Positions 1 to 11,290 are shown, numbered from the stretch's first letter. The stretch is DNA of 64,000 bases from Hyposmocoma kahamanoa (GCF_003589595.1 NW_020654422.1:13305682-13369681), one strand, 5' to 3'. The notes: generated by a model not told the origin, from the sequence alone. Made by a program: numbers and translations.

Positions 1-410
1 AAAAAGTTTATTGTGTTCACTCGTTTATTCATTTTCAATCATTACATCAAGTGCAAATTTTATATTTTACATAGGTATGAGTCTTAAGTATATGATTGAA
101 TACACAACTTCCAAACACAAGTTGCTCTACAATACTAGAAATTATTTCAGGCCATTCAATCTCTTGATGGCGTCACTCGCAATTTCGTACGTCTCAATTC
201 CGGTACATATTGAACGCAACTTAATATGTTGAGTTGTGTTGCCCATGTATAGAAAATACAAGGGCAATTTACGGTGTGTTACTTCCATCAACGCACTACA
301 TTATTACGGGGCCATCTTTGTTCATATATTGAGCTCACAGACATAGCAAAGTTTGTCTGTAAAAAAATTTTTTTTTTAATGAAGAATAAGAATACATTTA
401 TTAATAACTA
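1..410. other. AT-rich stretch, no feature seen
   Basis: No coding pattern, tRNA-like box or repeat match was found on either strand. The short open frame at 11-232 has no recognisable motif and is taken as chance. Confidence 0.5.
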
Positions 411-1220
411 GGGTAAAACCGGGTTAGATTTCCCACTTTTTGAAAGGGCCTCTTAATTTCAAAATTATTGGTTTACCATGAATAATTCCTATGGATATAA
501 CTAGTTTAATCTTTTATATTACATTAAGACTTGATTTTATTGACCTAACATTTACTGATTTTGAAGAAATTGACTTTTTGCAAACCTATTTTTTTGAGGA
601 TAGATGCCTACATGTATGGATAGACGCCACACGATCAAAATACTAAGAAAGATAGATGCTCTTTAGATTAAAATAGTAAAATTCATAATAAAATGTTTTA
701 TTTGTAATCTTTAATATATTGTATATACATCTATAACAATAAATATATACGTATTTAAAGTTACTACCTACTTCACTTCGTATTTCTGTAGCTATCAAAG
801 CATTCCATACAAAAATGTTCGCTGTTTGTAATATGACTAATTTGTCTTTAAACTACTTTTACTTACTTTTAAACTACATATTATCATTTATTTGTCTTTT
901 TTACTAAAATAATGTATTTTATTATTTTCTTTTCCTAACTTTCTTGTCTTTTCCTATACTGCGAAAAATCGAAGTGACTATCCTGTTCGATATGGATAGA
1001 TGCCTTTTTATTATTTAACCAAGCTATATTCAAAAGAGCGATTACTGACACCTAGGTGCGCAGTTAATGAACCAGTGTATAGTTATAATAAAAATAAAAC
1101 GGAATTTATTTTAACTTATAATTTAATAAATTTAATATATTTTTTTGTTGCGATTTGGGGAAGTTAGGCTTTTGAAAACGAGGCACCTATCCCACTGCGG
1201 CATCTATCCCGGTTTTACCC
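411..1220. mobile_element. T1: 810 bp TIR element with TA target duplication
   Basis: The ends are inverted copies of each other: GGGTAAAACCGGGTTAGAT on the left, and ATCTATCCCGGTTTTACCC on the right, differing at one position. Each end is directly flanked by TA, as for Tc1/mariner-type insertion. Inside, a motif close to GGATAGATGCC or GATAGACGCC recurs near 598, 618, 650, 993 and, reversed, near 1200. This resembles subterminal repeats of a non-autonomous DNA element. No transposase frame is visible, so it depends on an unseen partner. Family unknown. Confidence 0.75.
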
Positions 1221-1404
1221 TATAGGTAATAACATATGGTCTTAAAATATAACATTGGTTTGCGCTCTATAGTCTACCAGTTAAGGTGTACAATATTATT
1301 TAAATGTCACAATAAAATTAAATTATATACACAATATGAGAAAAAAATATATTAATAAACGTGTCACATCGCTAGTCACCAAATTTATTACTGTCGTCCA
1401 AAAA

Positions 1405-2345
1405 CTCTTGTACACTATAATAAAGTTTTAAGAGCATTTTTAAATTTTATGTGCTCTAATCTTTTAAATTCATTCGGAATGCTTTTGTATATTTTGACCG
1501 ACATCACATTGCACAAAAGCTTTTGTGGTTAAATGCTGAGGTATGATTTCCCGAGTAAACCATTCTTTGCACATGTCTTAAACTTCTATGGTTCCTTTTA
1601 TCTGCGTTTTCAAAATATGACGGATATTTCTGGACATCCTTAATGTACAGGCATGGTAAAGGTAGGATCATGCACTTGTCGAAAAATGGCTTACACGAAT
1701 CCATTTGAGACCCACCGCAGATGATACGTACACAGCGTTTTTGTATCTTAAATACCTGCATAAACTCTACTGAGTTTCCCAAAAAAATTATACAGTAATT
1801 TATATATAGACTGCACAGAACCAAAATAAGCTGTTAAGGCCGCATCCACAGACGCATTCTGTACTAATTTTCTCAATGGGTACATAAACCGTGAAAATTG
1901 TTACACAAGTTCTCAACATGGCCTTTCCAGTTGCAATTGCTGTCAAGGATAAGACCCAAAAATTTTGTGTGTTTAACTTGTTTTATATTAACAAGATTAA
2001 ACGAGATGTTTAACTCTATCAGCAGTCTTTTAGACGAGTGAAATTGCATGATGTTAGTTTTTGTTAGGTTTATACTGAGACCATTTCCATTCATCCATCC
2101 TATGATGTCACTTATAGTTTTATTAATGTCACGTTCGTATTGCTCTTTGTCTTCACACTTTATAACAGCAGTGCTATCGTCTGCAAATAATACCATTTGT
2201 TTACCAATATATCTTGGAAGATCGTTTATGTAAAACAGAAAGAGAAGCTACCTTGGGGGATGCCTCTATTATTCTTCCTGTAGGCGGATCTTCTACTTTC
2301 GTTTCTTAAGTTTCTATTACTTTGTGTACGACACAATCTAAGACA
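1405..2345 (-). pseudogene. L1: non-LTR retrotransposon reverse transcriptase remnant
   Basis: Reads on the minus strand from about 2345 down to a stop near 1408. Translation in pieces gives, in order, the RT box GIPQGS (near 2265), then after a small deletion and frameshift LLFLFYINDL, then the catalytic box FADDST (near 2190), KTNIMQFHS and KFLGLILD. A further frameshift leads into the C-terminal region with QKRCVRIICG and SVKIYKSIPNEFKRL. This order is that of a Jockey-like or CR1-like non-LTR polymerase. The endonuclease and the N-terminal half of the RT are missing, as expected of a 5'-truncated copy. At least two frameshifts make it inactive. The exact clade is not assigned. Confidence 0.85.
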
Positions 2346-2348
2346 TGC

Positions 2349-2615
2349 TTACGAATGAACATAATGTGCAATCTGACAAACAAACCATATTTGCAGATCG
2401 AGAAATAACTTTTCTTGGTGGTGGTGGGTCAATAAACCTAGAATATTTTTGAACACCATGCGTGTTACATCTTCAAAAAGATTATACAAAATTCTCGCAG
2501 CGAGCCGGTAATCGCTTACAACTTTGCTATCAGTAAGCGATACCAAGAAACTGCGATTCCTTTGACGTCGTCTCTCTACTTCATCTTCACGTATTTCTTG
2601 TCCGAGCGCCTCCAC
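2349..2615 (-). pseudogene. Possible N-terminal scrap of a Harbinger-type transposase
   Basis: An 88-codon frame on the minus strand starts MEALGQEIREDEVERRRQRN and continues with RSFLV and DYRLAARILYNLFEDVTRMV. An acidic start followed by an arginine-rich run and a hydrophobic helix resembles the beginning of HARBI1-like nucleases of PIF/Harbinger transposons. No catalytic DDE region is present. It abuts the 5' truncation point of L1, so it may be the older sequence into which L1 inserted. A chance frame is also possible. Confidence 0.3.
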
Positions 2616-3035
2616 AACTAACGGTATTCACTATTTTTTTACACAAACGATGTACAAACGATACCCTCGAGCTACCGTTGGTTTTATGTCAGTTCTAAGA
2701 TGAAAATAATGTCAAAATACGACACGAAAGCAACTACTTGTGTCAAATTACGATCTTCGACTCGTCGTTACTTCCGTGTCCGATACGAAGCACGGATACA
2801 CGTTGTCAAAATCCTGTCAAAATGGCTTTTCGTAGTAGCTTTATCAACATCCGATATCGGACACCCATATAAATCACGCGTTTCATTCCGCAATCGTTCC
2901 GCAATCGGGCACTTAACGCGTTTCAGAGTAAGAAATTATTAAAACGAAGGACGTACGCAGCTACGTGTATCGGATTTTACTTTTGGGAGTAGACCCCCTG
3001 TTCCGATTGGAGTTTCAAAGTGCATTTCGTTGCTC
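2616..3035. other. Unassigned stretch
   Basis: Somewhat richer in CpG than its surroundings, with many cgatac/cgtatc-like words, but no inverted ends, tRNA boxes or coding motif were recognised. Confidence 0.4.
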
Positions 3036-3085
3036 TGATACTCATAGTACAGGGAAGTCCCTAGTTTAAATTCAGACAATAGGCG
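3036..3085 (+). repeat. R7 SINE fragment
   Basis: The words CATAGTACAGGGAAGTCCCTA followed by GTTTAAATTC match the body of R7 seen in fuller form, reversed, at 43555-43775 and 31480-31615. Only about 50 bp remain. Confidence 0.45.
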
Positions 3086-3203
3086 TGACTATTTCGCAAA
3101 TTTACCGTTATGGCCATAATTTTTTTTGTAAAGGAACAAATGTTTGTAAATAAGTCGATTAGATTCGTACCATAGAACTGTTTTTATAATTGACAGCAGT
3201 TTT

Positions 3204-3671
3204 TTGGTTGTGAACTTAGATTATTATATTATATTATACTATCAATACCTACTCTTTGTCCTGCAGAAACGTGCAGTTAGGGCAATTTACAATCTGGGCC
3301 CCAAAGTATCTTTGAGAGATAAGTTTAAGGAAATTAACATTCTTACACTAGCCTCACAGTACATTTATGAGAATGTAATTTATGTTAAAAGGAATAGTAA
3401 TTTATTTATCAAAAATAGTGACAGACATAACATTACTACGAGGAATAGAAATAAACTAGCTTTTCTTGATAGTCGTCTTCACAAAGTCAAAAAATCATTT
3501 AAGGGGCAATGTATACGCTTCTATAACAAGATTCCGGTTGATATACAAAATTTGCCTTACACGAGGTTTAGAACTATAGTGAAACAAAAACTTTATACTA
3601 AAGGTTATTATACAACTTCTGCGTACTTGACAAAAATCCGTGGTAGTAACCCGTTTAGCTCATGGAGGTAG
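3204..3671 (+). pseudogene. L4: C-terminal end of a non-LTR retrotransposon polymerase
   Basis: An uninterrupted frame ends at 3671. The convincing part starts near 3262 with LQKRAVRAIYNL and runs through EINILTLASQYIYENVIY, then FYNKIPVDIQNL near the end. This is the post-RT C-terminal domain common to Jockey- and CR1-like elements, where QKRAVR(A/I)I follows the RT core. The core itself with its DD box is absent, so the copy is 5'-truncated. A near relative of the same 3' end, L5, lies at 56852-57172. The frame has no stop, suggesting a fairly young copy or chance preservation of a short piece. Confidence 0.8.
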
Positions 3672-3882
3672 TCTCGATCTCTGATGTTTCAAATAATAAA
3701 AAAAAAAATATTGTAAATGTTATTTACAAAGAGCAACCCCTAGAGTTTCTTGCTCATTCTTCTCAGGGGAATCTGCCTTACGAATGAGCGGTAGAGTTTA
3801 ATATTGTGACGATTTCAAGTGTAATAATGCTTACCTATGAAATAAAGATTATTTTGAATTTGAATTTGAATTTGAATTTACT
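3672..3882 (+). repeat. L4 3' untranslated region and TTTGAA-repeat tail
   Basis: Follows the L4 stop. It has AATAAA at about 3841 and ends in a short tandem array of GAATTT (3853-3877), the kind of simple-repeat tail many non-LTR elements carry. The segment AATCTGCCTTACGAATGAGC is shared with L5. Confidence 0.8.
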
Positions 3883-3889
3883 ATTATAT

Positions 3890-4172
3890 ATAGTAGCAGT
3901 AGAGCTCCTTGTGAAAAAGTTCGTCCAAAAAAGTACAGCCACCGCACCTATTTCTACCGCCAAAAAGTAATATGAGCATTATTGCGTTCCGGTTTTGAAG
4001 TGTAAGAGTGCTGGTGAAATTACAGACACATAGTAAATGTCATTTGTTTTATGTCTCCGGGTGACGGGCGCAGTGTTTCCCTCAGACTTTTGCGATTTAA
4101 CGTATTATGGACAGGCGCACGAAATGTCGCTTACCACCAGACGCACGACTTGTTTGTTCGGTCATTTGAAGC
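3890..4172 (+). repeat. R1 interspersed repeat
   Basis: Begins TAGCAGTAGAGCTCCTTGTG and passes through CTATTTCTACCGCC, GTTCCGGTTTTGAAG, GGTGAAATTACAG and GGGTGACGGGCGCAGTG to CACGACTTGTTTGTTCGGTC. Nearly full length, with a small internal loss around 4075-4095. R1 shows no tRNA-type A or B box and no terminal inverted repeats; its 3' end is A-rich in most copies, so a LINE-mobilised non-autonomous retroposon is the best guess. Confidence 0.85.
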
Positions 4173-4200
4173 CGGGTACAGGTTGCTTGTAACACTACGT

Positions 4201-4409
4201 GCAATGTAACATGTAATGCAACATTTTCTATCAACGATATGTATATACCAGCGTCATTTAAATGTGTTCGGGAACACACTGCGCGCTTTCTACGCGCTTT
4301 CGCATCGCGGGCGTTGTGATCCGTCGATTGTCGTATGTCTTTTTGACAAATACTTTGAATGCTTGTAGTACCGTCCATACATGGTCGCGTTGCATTGCAT
4401 GTTGCGTTG
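4201..4409. repeat. Possible 209 bp inverted-repeat unit
   Basis: The words at 4201-4222 (CAATGTAACATGTAATGCAAC) and 4389-4409 are inverted copies with about 18 of 21 positions matching, around a GC-richer core. This may be a decayed MITE inserted at the end of the R1 copy; no target duplication was identified. Confidence 0.35.
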
Positions 4410-4448
4410 TCAATAATCTGTACCGAACTAGTTGGTATCGCAATAATC

Positions 4449-4815
4449 TCAGTACAAAGTACTAAAAAAAACCGACCTCAAAAGTACGTGGAATAACGTC
4501 TATTTGCTAAGTTTTATTGAAATATCCCCTAATTCACCACTATACAGGACACTGGAGATAATAAAAATCGGTTCTCACTACTCAAAGTATATTGAGAGAA
4601 AACCGCAATGAATTGGAGAAATAGCAAAATCAACCATTAAAATAGTTGCTCCTAAATTAAAGTTAGGCGCTATTTATAAAAATGAATCTTCATGCGTGAA
4701 CAGCCACTCTTAAAGGTGGATAATTTTCTTCAAAATGAAATGGGACCACTATGGAAGTACCCCCTTTCCAACAAAAAGAATCATGAAAATCGGTTCACAA
4801 ATACCGGAGTTTTTT
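4449..4815 (+). repeat. R2 MITE-like repeat, 3'-truncated
   Basis: Starts in the R2 lead CAGTACAAAGTACT, then AAACCGACCTCAAAAGT, and runs through AAATGGGACCACTATGG to AAATACCGGAGTT. The expected 3' part (repeat-rich stretch then GAAGTCGGTT) is missing. A second R2 3' piece appears 490 bp downstream. Confidence 0.8.
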
Positions 4816-4968
4816 ATGAACATCGTCGTTTAATTCCTAATACAAAGATCTAACACTAAGTGGAGGAGAAAGGATTTACCTCGTGAATGCACCTCGCACA
4901 TCTAGCGTTGAGTTTATATACTCGTAATGTCATTGTTTTATTTTTGAGTTCACAAATAAGTATGTATA

Positions 4969-5163
4969 CTAACTGTGGCATTGGGTAAAGCCATAATATG
5001 GAATAATTGTAACCTTTTCATTGGAAATAAAACCGAACTCAACAGTTTGCTTATCGGCTTTTTCCGATTTCCATGGGATCCCCTCATCAGATTCTGACTT
5101 CTTAGTGATAATGCGACTGTTACGGACTTCTTTGTACATTTTATATTTTTTTCTGGTTGTCAT
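4969..5163 (-). other. Unassigned 64-codon open frame between R2 pieces
   Basis: Minus-strand frame beginning MTTRKKYKMYKEVRNSRI, followed by ESDEGIPWKSEKADKQ, and ending at a stop near 4969. Basic, charged and protein-like in composition, but I do not recognise it. It sits between a truncated R2 copy and a second R2 3' end, so it may be a remnant of a larger R2-related element or unrelated filler. Confidence 0.25.
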
Positions 5164-5299
5164 GGGGATGGTGATTTGTTGATTACATGTGTTGTGTCAA
5201 GTGAAAAGTCGACTTTTATTTGCGGGAAATATTGTTTTAATTTGTGATAGCCGAAACGAAGCCGCAACAGCATCGTTGGCAACAGGGACCACCTCGAGA

Positions 5300-5412
5300 C
5301 ATACCCTTTCAAACAAAAAAAGAATTTTCAAAAATGGTCTACAATTGACGGAGAAATCTGAATACATACAGCCGAATGTATAACCTTTTCCTTTTTTTAA
5401 GTCGGTTAAAAA
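5300..5412 (+). repeat. R2 3' fragment
   Basis: GGGACCACC, CCCTTTCAAACAAAAAAAG, a stretch matching the R2 ending, and finally CTTTTTTTAAGTCGGTT, the inverted counterpart of the R2 left end. It overlaps in content with the copy ending at 4815, so the two are separate insertions or a rearranged one. Confidence 0.7.
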
Positions 5413-5665
5413 GAAATATGAAAGTTTACAGGGATTGTTTTAAATATCACTCGCGTACACTGGTCTTCACAAGTTTTTGAACTCGTTACAAGTTCTGAGG
5501 TAGCGGGGAGCGGGTAAGAGTGAAAATAATGTTTTCAGAATGTAAAATAATTACTTTTGAGTTGCGTTTTGTGTGCGATGAGAAAAATAATTAAAAATTA
5601 TGTAATATTATGTGATACATAAATATAGGGGGAATTGAAACAATAAACAATGGCGCAACCACTAA
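5413..5665. other. Unassigned stretch
   Basis: AT-rich; no motif, repeat match or coding signal seen. Confidence 0.4.
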
Positions 5666-5800
5666 GAAAGATTCCTTCGATCCGGTTGGATTTGAACCAG
5701 CGCAGGCACGGTATGCTGGCGAACATTATACTGAAGGCGCTAGTTTGAATCCAGCCGTCCGAAGAAATTTTTGTTAGTGCTCGACTTTTGTATTAAAAGC
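5666..5800. repeat. Two R4 SINE pieces in inverted orientation
   Basis: The left half reads as R4 on the minus strand (GGTTCAAATCCAACCGGATC when reversed). The right half reads on the plus strand, GTTTGAATCCAGCCGTCCGA followed by the R4 body word TTTTGTATTAA. Both halves contain the B-box-like part of the tRNA-related head, giving a foldback around 5715. Confidence 0.6.
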
Positions 5801-5829
5801 TGATGCTACCTTAGCTCGAATTAATTTTT

Positions 5830-6310
5830 TTCCGTACTGAATCGATTCTATTGCGCGACTCGAGCGGCAGAGACACTGGATATATTTGAGAATTTATTTT
5901 TTCACAAACGAAACAGTCATTAATTTGAAAATTGTGTGTCGTATCGTACACGTGTTCTATTTAGTTCAGTTGATGTAAAAGAAATCATTGGTATATATAA
6001 AGTACCTATTTTATACAGCGGTTTTCTTGTAAAATGTCGAGGTAAGTTTATGTATTATTTCTACCGTGAAAATTTTTAGTAAGCGTATTTTCACACCGTA
6101 TACTAATCAGCGTTTATCCTCAATTTGCTTATATATATATATTCCAAAGTTGTTTATTCCAATTGATTCAACACTTTCACTGTTGTGCGGAATCAACCAA
6201 ATCCATCTGAGGTTGTATGGACTCTTAATAATTATAATTAACTAGTGGTGCAATTTCAAAAAAAAAAAAAGTGAATATCATAGAGTGAAACATCGTGATA
6301 ATCAATAAAC
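5830..6310 (+). repeat. R10 dispersed repeat, copy 1, with R4-like 3' tail
   Basis: Shares ordered blocks with 23200-23775: CTCGAGCGGCAG, GTTCTATTTAGTTCAGTTGA, GGTTTTCTTGTAAAAT, CGTGAAAATTTTTAG and TTTATCCTCAATTT. The last 90 bp (from ATAATTATAATTAACTAGTG) match the R4 3' end and finish near AATCAATAAA. The 23.2 kb copy carries an extra ~200 bp between the second and third blocks. No coding content was seen. Confidence 0.65.
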
Positions 6311-7117
6311 TTACAATCGTCGTTTAAATTAAACACATCTACGTATTCCACTAGTCATCTTATGTTCCGGTTGTAACAGAATATTTTCTTTGACATGATT
6401 AGACGTGAGGTCTACCTCTTCATTCATTATCTATGATGTAATAGCAAAATTTGCGTCAATTAATTTATAATTATAGCTGCTATTAGTTTATGTTACCTGG
6501 AAGCCACAATGTGGAGATGTTGCTCACAGTTAATTAATATAATGTTTCGCACAAGAAAACGTACTAGAAACCTTGAAGTAAAGATGATTTAATTATATAG
6601 CTTTGTCAACACTGAAGATGCAGCCCTTTTAGTTTGTAATTAACTTAACATTTAACGTTATACACAATATTTTTTATTAAATGAAATAAAATGTTTGATG
6701 GGCCCCTTAGCAAACTGGTTCGTTGTAATTATTGGAATCTTGGAGACAACTTCAGTGTTTTTTTAGTTCACTTTAGTTTTTTTTTATGATATCAGGTGAT
6801 GAAACGAAGAAGTCGTCACATATTAGGTAATAGTTACTACATAATAGATACACCACTCTCATACAAAATCAAAAACACTATATAGTGTATATAGCCTACC
6901 AAATCTGACTAATGGCACCAAGAGGTCGCTACTATCAAAAAGGAATCTAAGCACGCGCGCAGAGAGGTGAAAATAACGTTGCCCGTCAGGTGCAGTCGTG
7001 TGATGCCGAATGATAAATTAAAGATTTTTATGAGCGCTTGCGCCGACGTCGGTGCACTTAGCGGTAGGCACTTATCCCGTAACCCGTTGAGCGAGTGACG
7101 GAGCCCTGGCCTGGTGT
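6311..7117. other. Unassigned stretch
   Basis: Mostly AT-rich. A mixed-composition patch at 6900-7110 leads directly into an R1 fragment and might be very decayed R1 or an insertion in it; nothing firmer can be said. Confidence 0.4.
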
Positions 7118-7260
7118 TAAGCGACACGCGTATCCATAGCAGTTGCAATGTCACTCAGAGCTTTAAATCGCAAAGATCTGATGGGCACTGCCACAGTGTC
7201 CGTCACCTAAGACACAAGTTGACAAGTCTTATGTGCCTGTAATTTCACCATTTAGTACTA
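7118..7260 (-). repeat. R1 fragment
   Basis: Reverse-orientation words GCGACACGCGTATCCATAGC, GAGCTTTAAATCGCAAAGAT, CACAAGTTGACAAGTC and GCCTGTAATTTCACC identify the 3' half of R1. The 5' half is missing. Confidence 0.8.
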
Positions 7261-7554
7261 ATAATATTGCAATAATGGTGTAATAAGGCCATACTCGCAA
7301 AATGATAACTTTTCTGGAAAAGGGTGTGAATCAATTTCACGATACATAATTTGTTTCGTGTAGTTTTATTTTCATGACTTTCATGTGAATATTTCGTCTT
7401 ATATTTTAAGTTTTTTATTTTAAATTGTCATTTTTACTTTTTTGTGCTTTTCTATTTTTTGTTTTGTGCTTTGCTTCTGTAGTGTTATTTGTCGCATAGG
7501 TATAAATAAGCAAACGTCTTTCTACTTTACAAACGTTTTTTTATTTGATTTCAT

Positions 7555-7737
7555 AAAGCCCCGCACTAGGAAAATCCTATATCGCGGGTGCCATGGACAC
7601 ACATATCGACAACCACAAATTACACCCAAACTCACGAGAGACAAATGTAGGCCATACAAATATTTCTCTTGGCTCGGAAATCGAACCCTCCGCGTGGCAG
7701 ACCAGCACGACAACAGTTCGGCCACTGCGGAGGCTTT
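7555..7737 (-). repeat. R3 tRNA-derived SINE
   Basis: Read on the minus strand it starts GCCTCCGCAGTGGCCGAAC (A-box region), continues with GGTTCGATTTCC (B-box-like) and ends with GCACCCGCGATATAGGATTT and GTGCGGGGC. Fuller copies are at 24050-24262 and 50365-50578. The head looks like a tRNA with a variable arm, but there is no tRNA 3' half, so it is a SINE and not a tRNA gene. Confidence 0.8.
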
Positions 7738-8700
7738 GAATTTTAATATTCTACAATTGTCATTCCCTCACTTTTCTGGTACCTTTAATCATATCGCAAC
7801 TTTAACTGAAATAATTTATAAAACAGTGCGAAGTAGGCGCAACTAATGGACACGAGGTAGGTAGGACGTACGTCATTTATTATTGTAGCAAGTACAGCTA
7901 AGATGGACGTAGATAATACTCTACGGCTATGCAGCTACGAAAACCTGTCCAACAGACTAACTAGCATCTTCTAATAAAGTCCCATTAGTGGAAGCTGGCC
8001 TTGACTGCGCCATCCGATAAAAGGGACAGCTGAAGGCTCTTACAACCCGAGTCTCATTCAGTATCAGCACAAAATGCAATGCTACAAGTCAAGCCTTGGT
8101 GTGAACACTTTGATAACGCGTTTTATTACGATCTCAACACCATCTAGCGACAACGCGTGATTACTAAATATTTATTTTTTGGATTGTGGTGTTACAATAT
8201 TATTTATTAAAGTTTGTATACATTTTTAATACTCAATTTGTAGTATATATTTCATTAAAATGCTAATATTAAAACAAATCCTTTGGTTTGCATTCGATTA
8301 TCAACTCAATAACATTAGTGTTCTGAAATGTTTAATATGCAATAAATAATACTCCGTTTTATTCACATAAGCTTTTAATCAAATGATTGCAAAAATAGAC
8401 TGCAAGCATGGCAATGCACTTAATTTAATTACTTAATTAAATGTCGGTCTTTATTAGTTCCGGTGCGTTTTATTTCAATAAAGCACACAATGCAATTAAG
8501 GTTAAAAATAATGTGTTATTAAATAAATTGATTGTGGAATTATATTCGAAATTCCGGTGAAAGCTCGTGATTTTTCTTGAAATTGTTTTTAAAGCGGGTA
8601 ATTGGCGTATATATAATTGGCGAATAATTGACACGGGCGGTATTAAAAATCAACTTTTAACATATTTCGGAGCAATATATGTATATTAGTTTACTGCAAA
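7738..8700. other. Unassigned stretch
   Basis: The word AACACCATCTAGCGACAACG near 8140 resembles edges of lepidopteran repeats, but no complete element could be outlined. From 8160 on it is plain AT-rich DNA. Confidence 0.4.
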
Positions 8701-8902
8701 TTCCGCACTCCTCATGAAAGAATGGCATAAGTGAAGTTACGTCAAATATATTTATTGTTCAACTTTGGAACTCTATGCACAATATTAGTCGATAGATTTA
8801 CAAGAATTGAAGAGGATGTGGGTTATATTTTTCTGTATCTAATGGAACAATAAACGTTTTTGACGTAACACCACTTATGCCATTCTTTCATGAAGGGTGC
8901 GA
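8701..8902. mobile_element. T2 copy 1: ~200 bp foldback MITE, piggyBac-like
   Basis: CTCATGAAAGAATGGCATAA at the left is matched by its reverse complement at the right, and the match continues into ACGTCAAA and TTTATTGTTC for about 50 bp per arm. The copy at 43819-44047 has the same arms and a clear TTAA duplication; here the flanks (AAAT and TTTG) are altered. No open frame; non-autonomous. Confidence 0.75.
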
Positions 8903-10778
8903 TTTGACAACCTCGGTGACTGGATGGACTGTCGGTTTGACTGTAGTATGGGGATTTATTAGTTCTTAATTTAACCAATATACCGGAACAAAAACATATG
9001 TTTTAGAAATCCAGATTTATTGTAAAAATGTTACAAACGTACAAGGTTGCAATATATGACAGTCTTTTACATTATGTTTTTATATTTTTTAAAACTTGCT
9101 TGCATCCTAAAGACGCAGGGTGTTACTAACAATTTTGAAAATAACATTTAAACATTCTAAATTAATTTTTTTTTATAATGGAGGATGAATACACTGCTGC
9201 ACGTTAGAGACACCGCGTGACTCTAGGCCGCTGCAGTGCGGAAATTGAGGGAACACCGTGTGTCTCTATGACGCGTGACGAGTTAATGACTCTAGCACCT
9301 TGTACACTAGTTCGGTTTGATTCCCGATAAGGTCCAATCGGGAATAAAACCCAGGATCTCCTCATACCACGTCCACAAATCAAGATATGACCTTTTTAAA
9401 TTGGTTCTGGTCTAGGCGCCTCTGAATTCCCATGCTCTAGTACACATAATACTGGGACTTGCAAATTCGAAATAAGACAATTTATGTGGTTTTCTGAAAA
9501 AAAAAAAACTTTTGTAATACAAATCATTGTTCGTGTCCTCTGATTCTCAACAACGTTATTTATTAATGTAAAATACATTTTTTATTCTTTGCTTGAACTA
9601 GTTTGATTTCAAGTACAAAATAAAAAGGAAATGGCGATCCAGTGATCTAAATAATCATTATCTTTAACAGCGAATATCGTGAGTGCTGTTTACCGTCATA
9701 TCCCAAAATAATCAAAAATATGCACAAGCACGTATATATTCAATATTCAGATCACGAACAAATTCAATTAATTAGTAAATAACCTTTTCATAAATTTAAC
9801 AAAAAACAAACCCAATGCACGGTACGAAATATTTTGGCTCTATAAAACACTCAAGCGCTTGCACAATTCCGTTTCACTGGGATCGCACAAAGTGGAATAA
9901 ATCTCCGTGGTTCGGTGCACAGATTACTCGCGGATTCCACTTAGTAAATGTAAGACGAATGTCTATTCAGTTTTACATCCCTTTGAACATTTACAAACTA
10001 TAATAGTATACGCTGTGCGACATAGGTAAGTGGATACTTAATATTATGAAACTATTGGATAATTATCTACTTATAGAATGTCCATCAACATTTCTTGCAC
10101 ATGATTTATACGTAATTGTAATCACTGTGATGATCGATGACATTATAGATCCGTATACGCACGACTCGATTTTGCCCTGTAAACTTGCAAAACGTGCCTA
10201 TTTTGAATGAAAATTCCGAAATATTTACGACGCAGAGGCTCAAGCACGAAGCATCTGTAACGATGTTCAACATCGCTTCGTTGTCACTTCACAGTTGCAT
10301 CTTACGTGCAAGAATGCACATGCCGTGTTAAGCCAAAGCTAAACGCGAAAATGGCGCATTTTGTCGTCCAAACAGTGCCTTCATTTGCTGTAAAGCTACG
10401 TATGAGATGTACGGCATTTTAAAACCGAAGTCATATAAAAACGTATCAATAGTCCTCTCCATAGAATTGCCTATTCCCAATAAAGTCATTTACATTCAGG
10501 ACGCAGCTTGTTTTGAAAGCGATGGCTATCCGAAGGACGAAACAGCGATTTCAATTTTGCATTAATAACATGCTCGATCAATACTCTATAGGGAAGGGTT
10601 TTATGATCCTTTGAAATTTAAAACCGTTGTTAGATTGTTTGAAGGTATAAAGGTTGACGGTGATCAGTATTTCTATTAATACCAGTTAATTACTTGTTTA
10701 GTGTTACGAAGGGTTGAAAGTAACGAAGTTATGCGTAAATGGCGCAGCCTGGAATTTTCTAGGAAGATAAATGATAAA
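8903..10778. other. Unassigned stretch with one tRNA-like patch
   Basis: Mostly AT-rich. Near 9320-9350 the words GTTTGATTCCCGAT and AATCGGGAAT form a short hairpin with a B-box-like core, perhaps part of an unlisted SINE. The small open frames have no recognisable motifs. Confidence 0.4.
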
Positions 10779-10780
10779 TA

Positions 10781-10942
10781 GGAATGAAACTATTTTTCCG
10801 GATTTAAATCGCGTATATTTGTTTTTTCAAACAAACCGACGTTTCGGGCCCTTTACAGGTCCCATGGTCACGGTTGACTACCGTCAACTACCATACCATA
10901 CTAGAGTTACGCGATTTGAATCCGGAAAAATAGTTTCATTCC
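10781..10942. mobile_element. T3: 162 bp foldback MITE with TA duplication
   Basis: GGAATGAAACTATTTTTCCG at the left has a reverse complement at the right, the match extending about 33 bp with one mismatch. TA flanks both ends. The core contains ACGTTTCGGGCCCTTTACAG, also found reversed and altered near 49630. Tc1/mariner-like MITE by target and structure. Confidence 0.8.
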
Positions 10943-11129
10943 TATGTATAACAATCGCGAAAACCTAAGAACTCGATATAAATGATAAATTCATAGATTT
11001 TTCACACATGGTAAAAGAGTACTATTACTACTGTAAAAAAGTCGTAAAAAGTATTACTACTGTAAAAAAGTCATTACAATTCAAAGACAAAGATCTGCAA
11101 CAAGCACTTGGAAAAATTAAGGTCTGCTA

Positions 11130-11290
11130 GTTCATTCAGTATATCTTAGTTGGGAGAATATCAGATACGATATGATGAAGGCGTTGGTTCGAATTCAGCC
11201 GGATTGAAGGATAATTATAACAAAGTATTGGAATAATTTCATAAATGATAAAAGTGTATAAAACATTATTCAATTTAGACTATTATTTTG
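11130..11290 (+). repeat. R4 SINE, diverged
   Basis: Contains ACGATATGATGAAGGCG, the B-box-like GGTTCGAATTCAGCCGG, then AATTATAACAAAGTATTGG and AATAATTTCATAAAT. The tRNA-like head is recognisable, and part of the body after the head is deleted. Confidence 0.65.

Noticed and set aside
7442..7846. 134-codon plus-strand frame
   Set aside because: Its centre is the reverse of an R3 SINE; no protein family fits.
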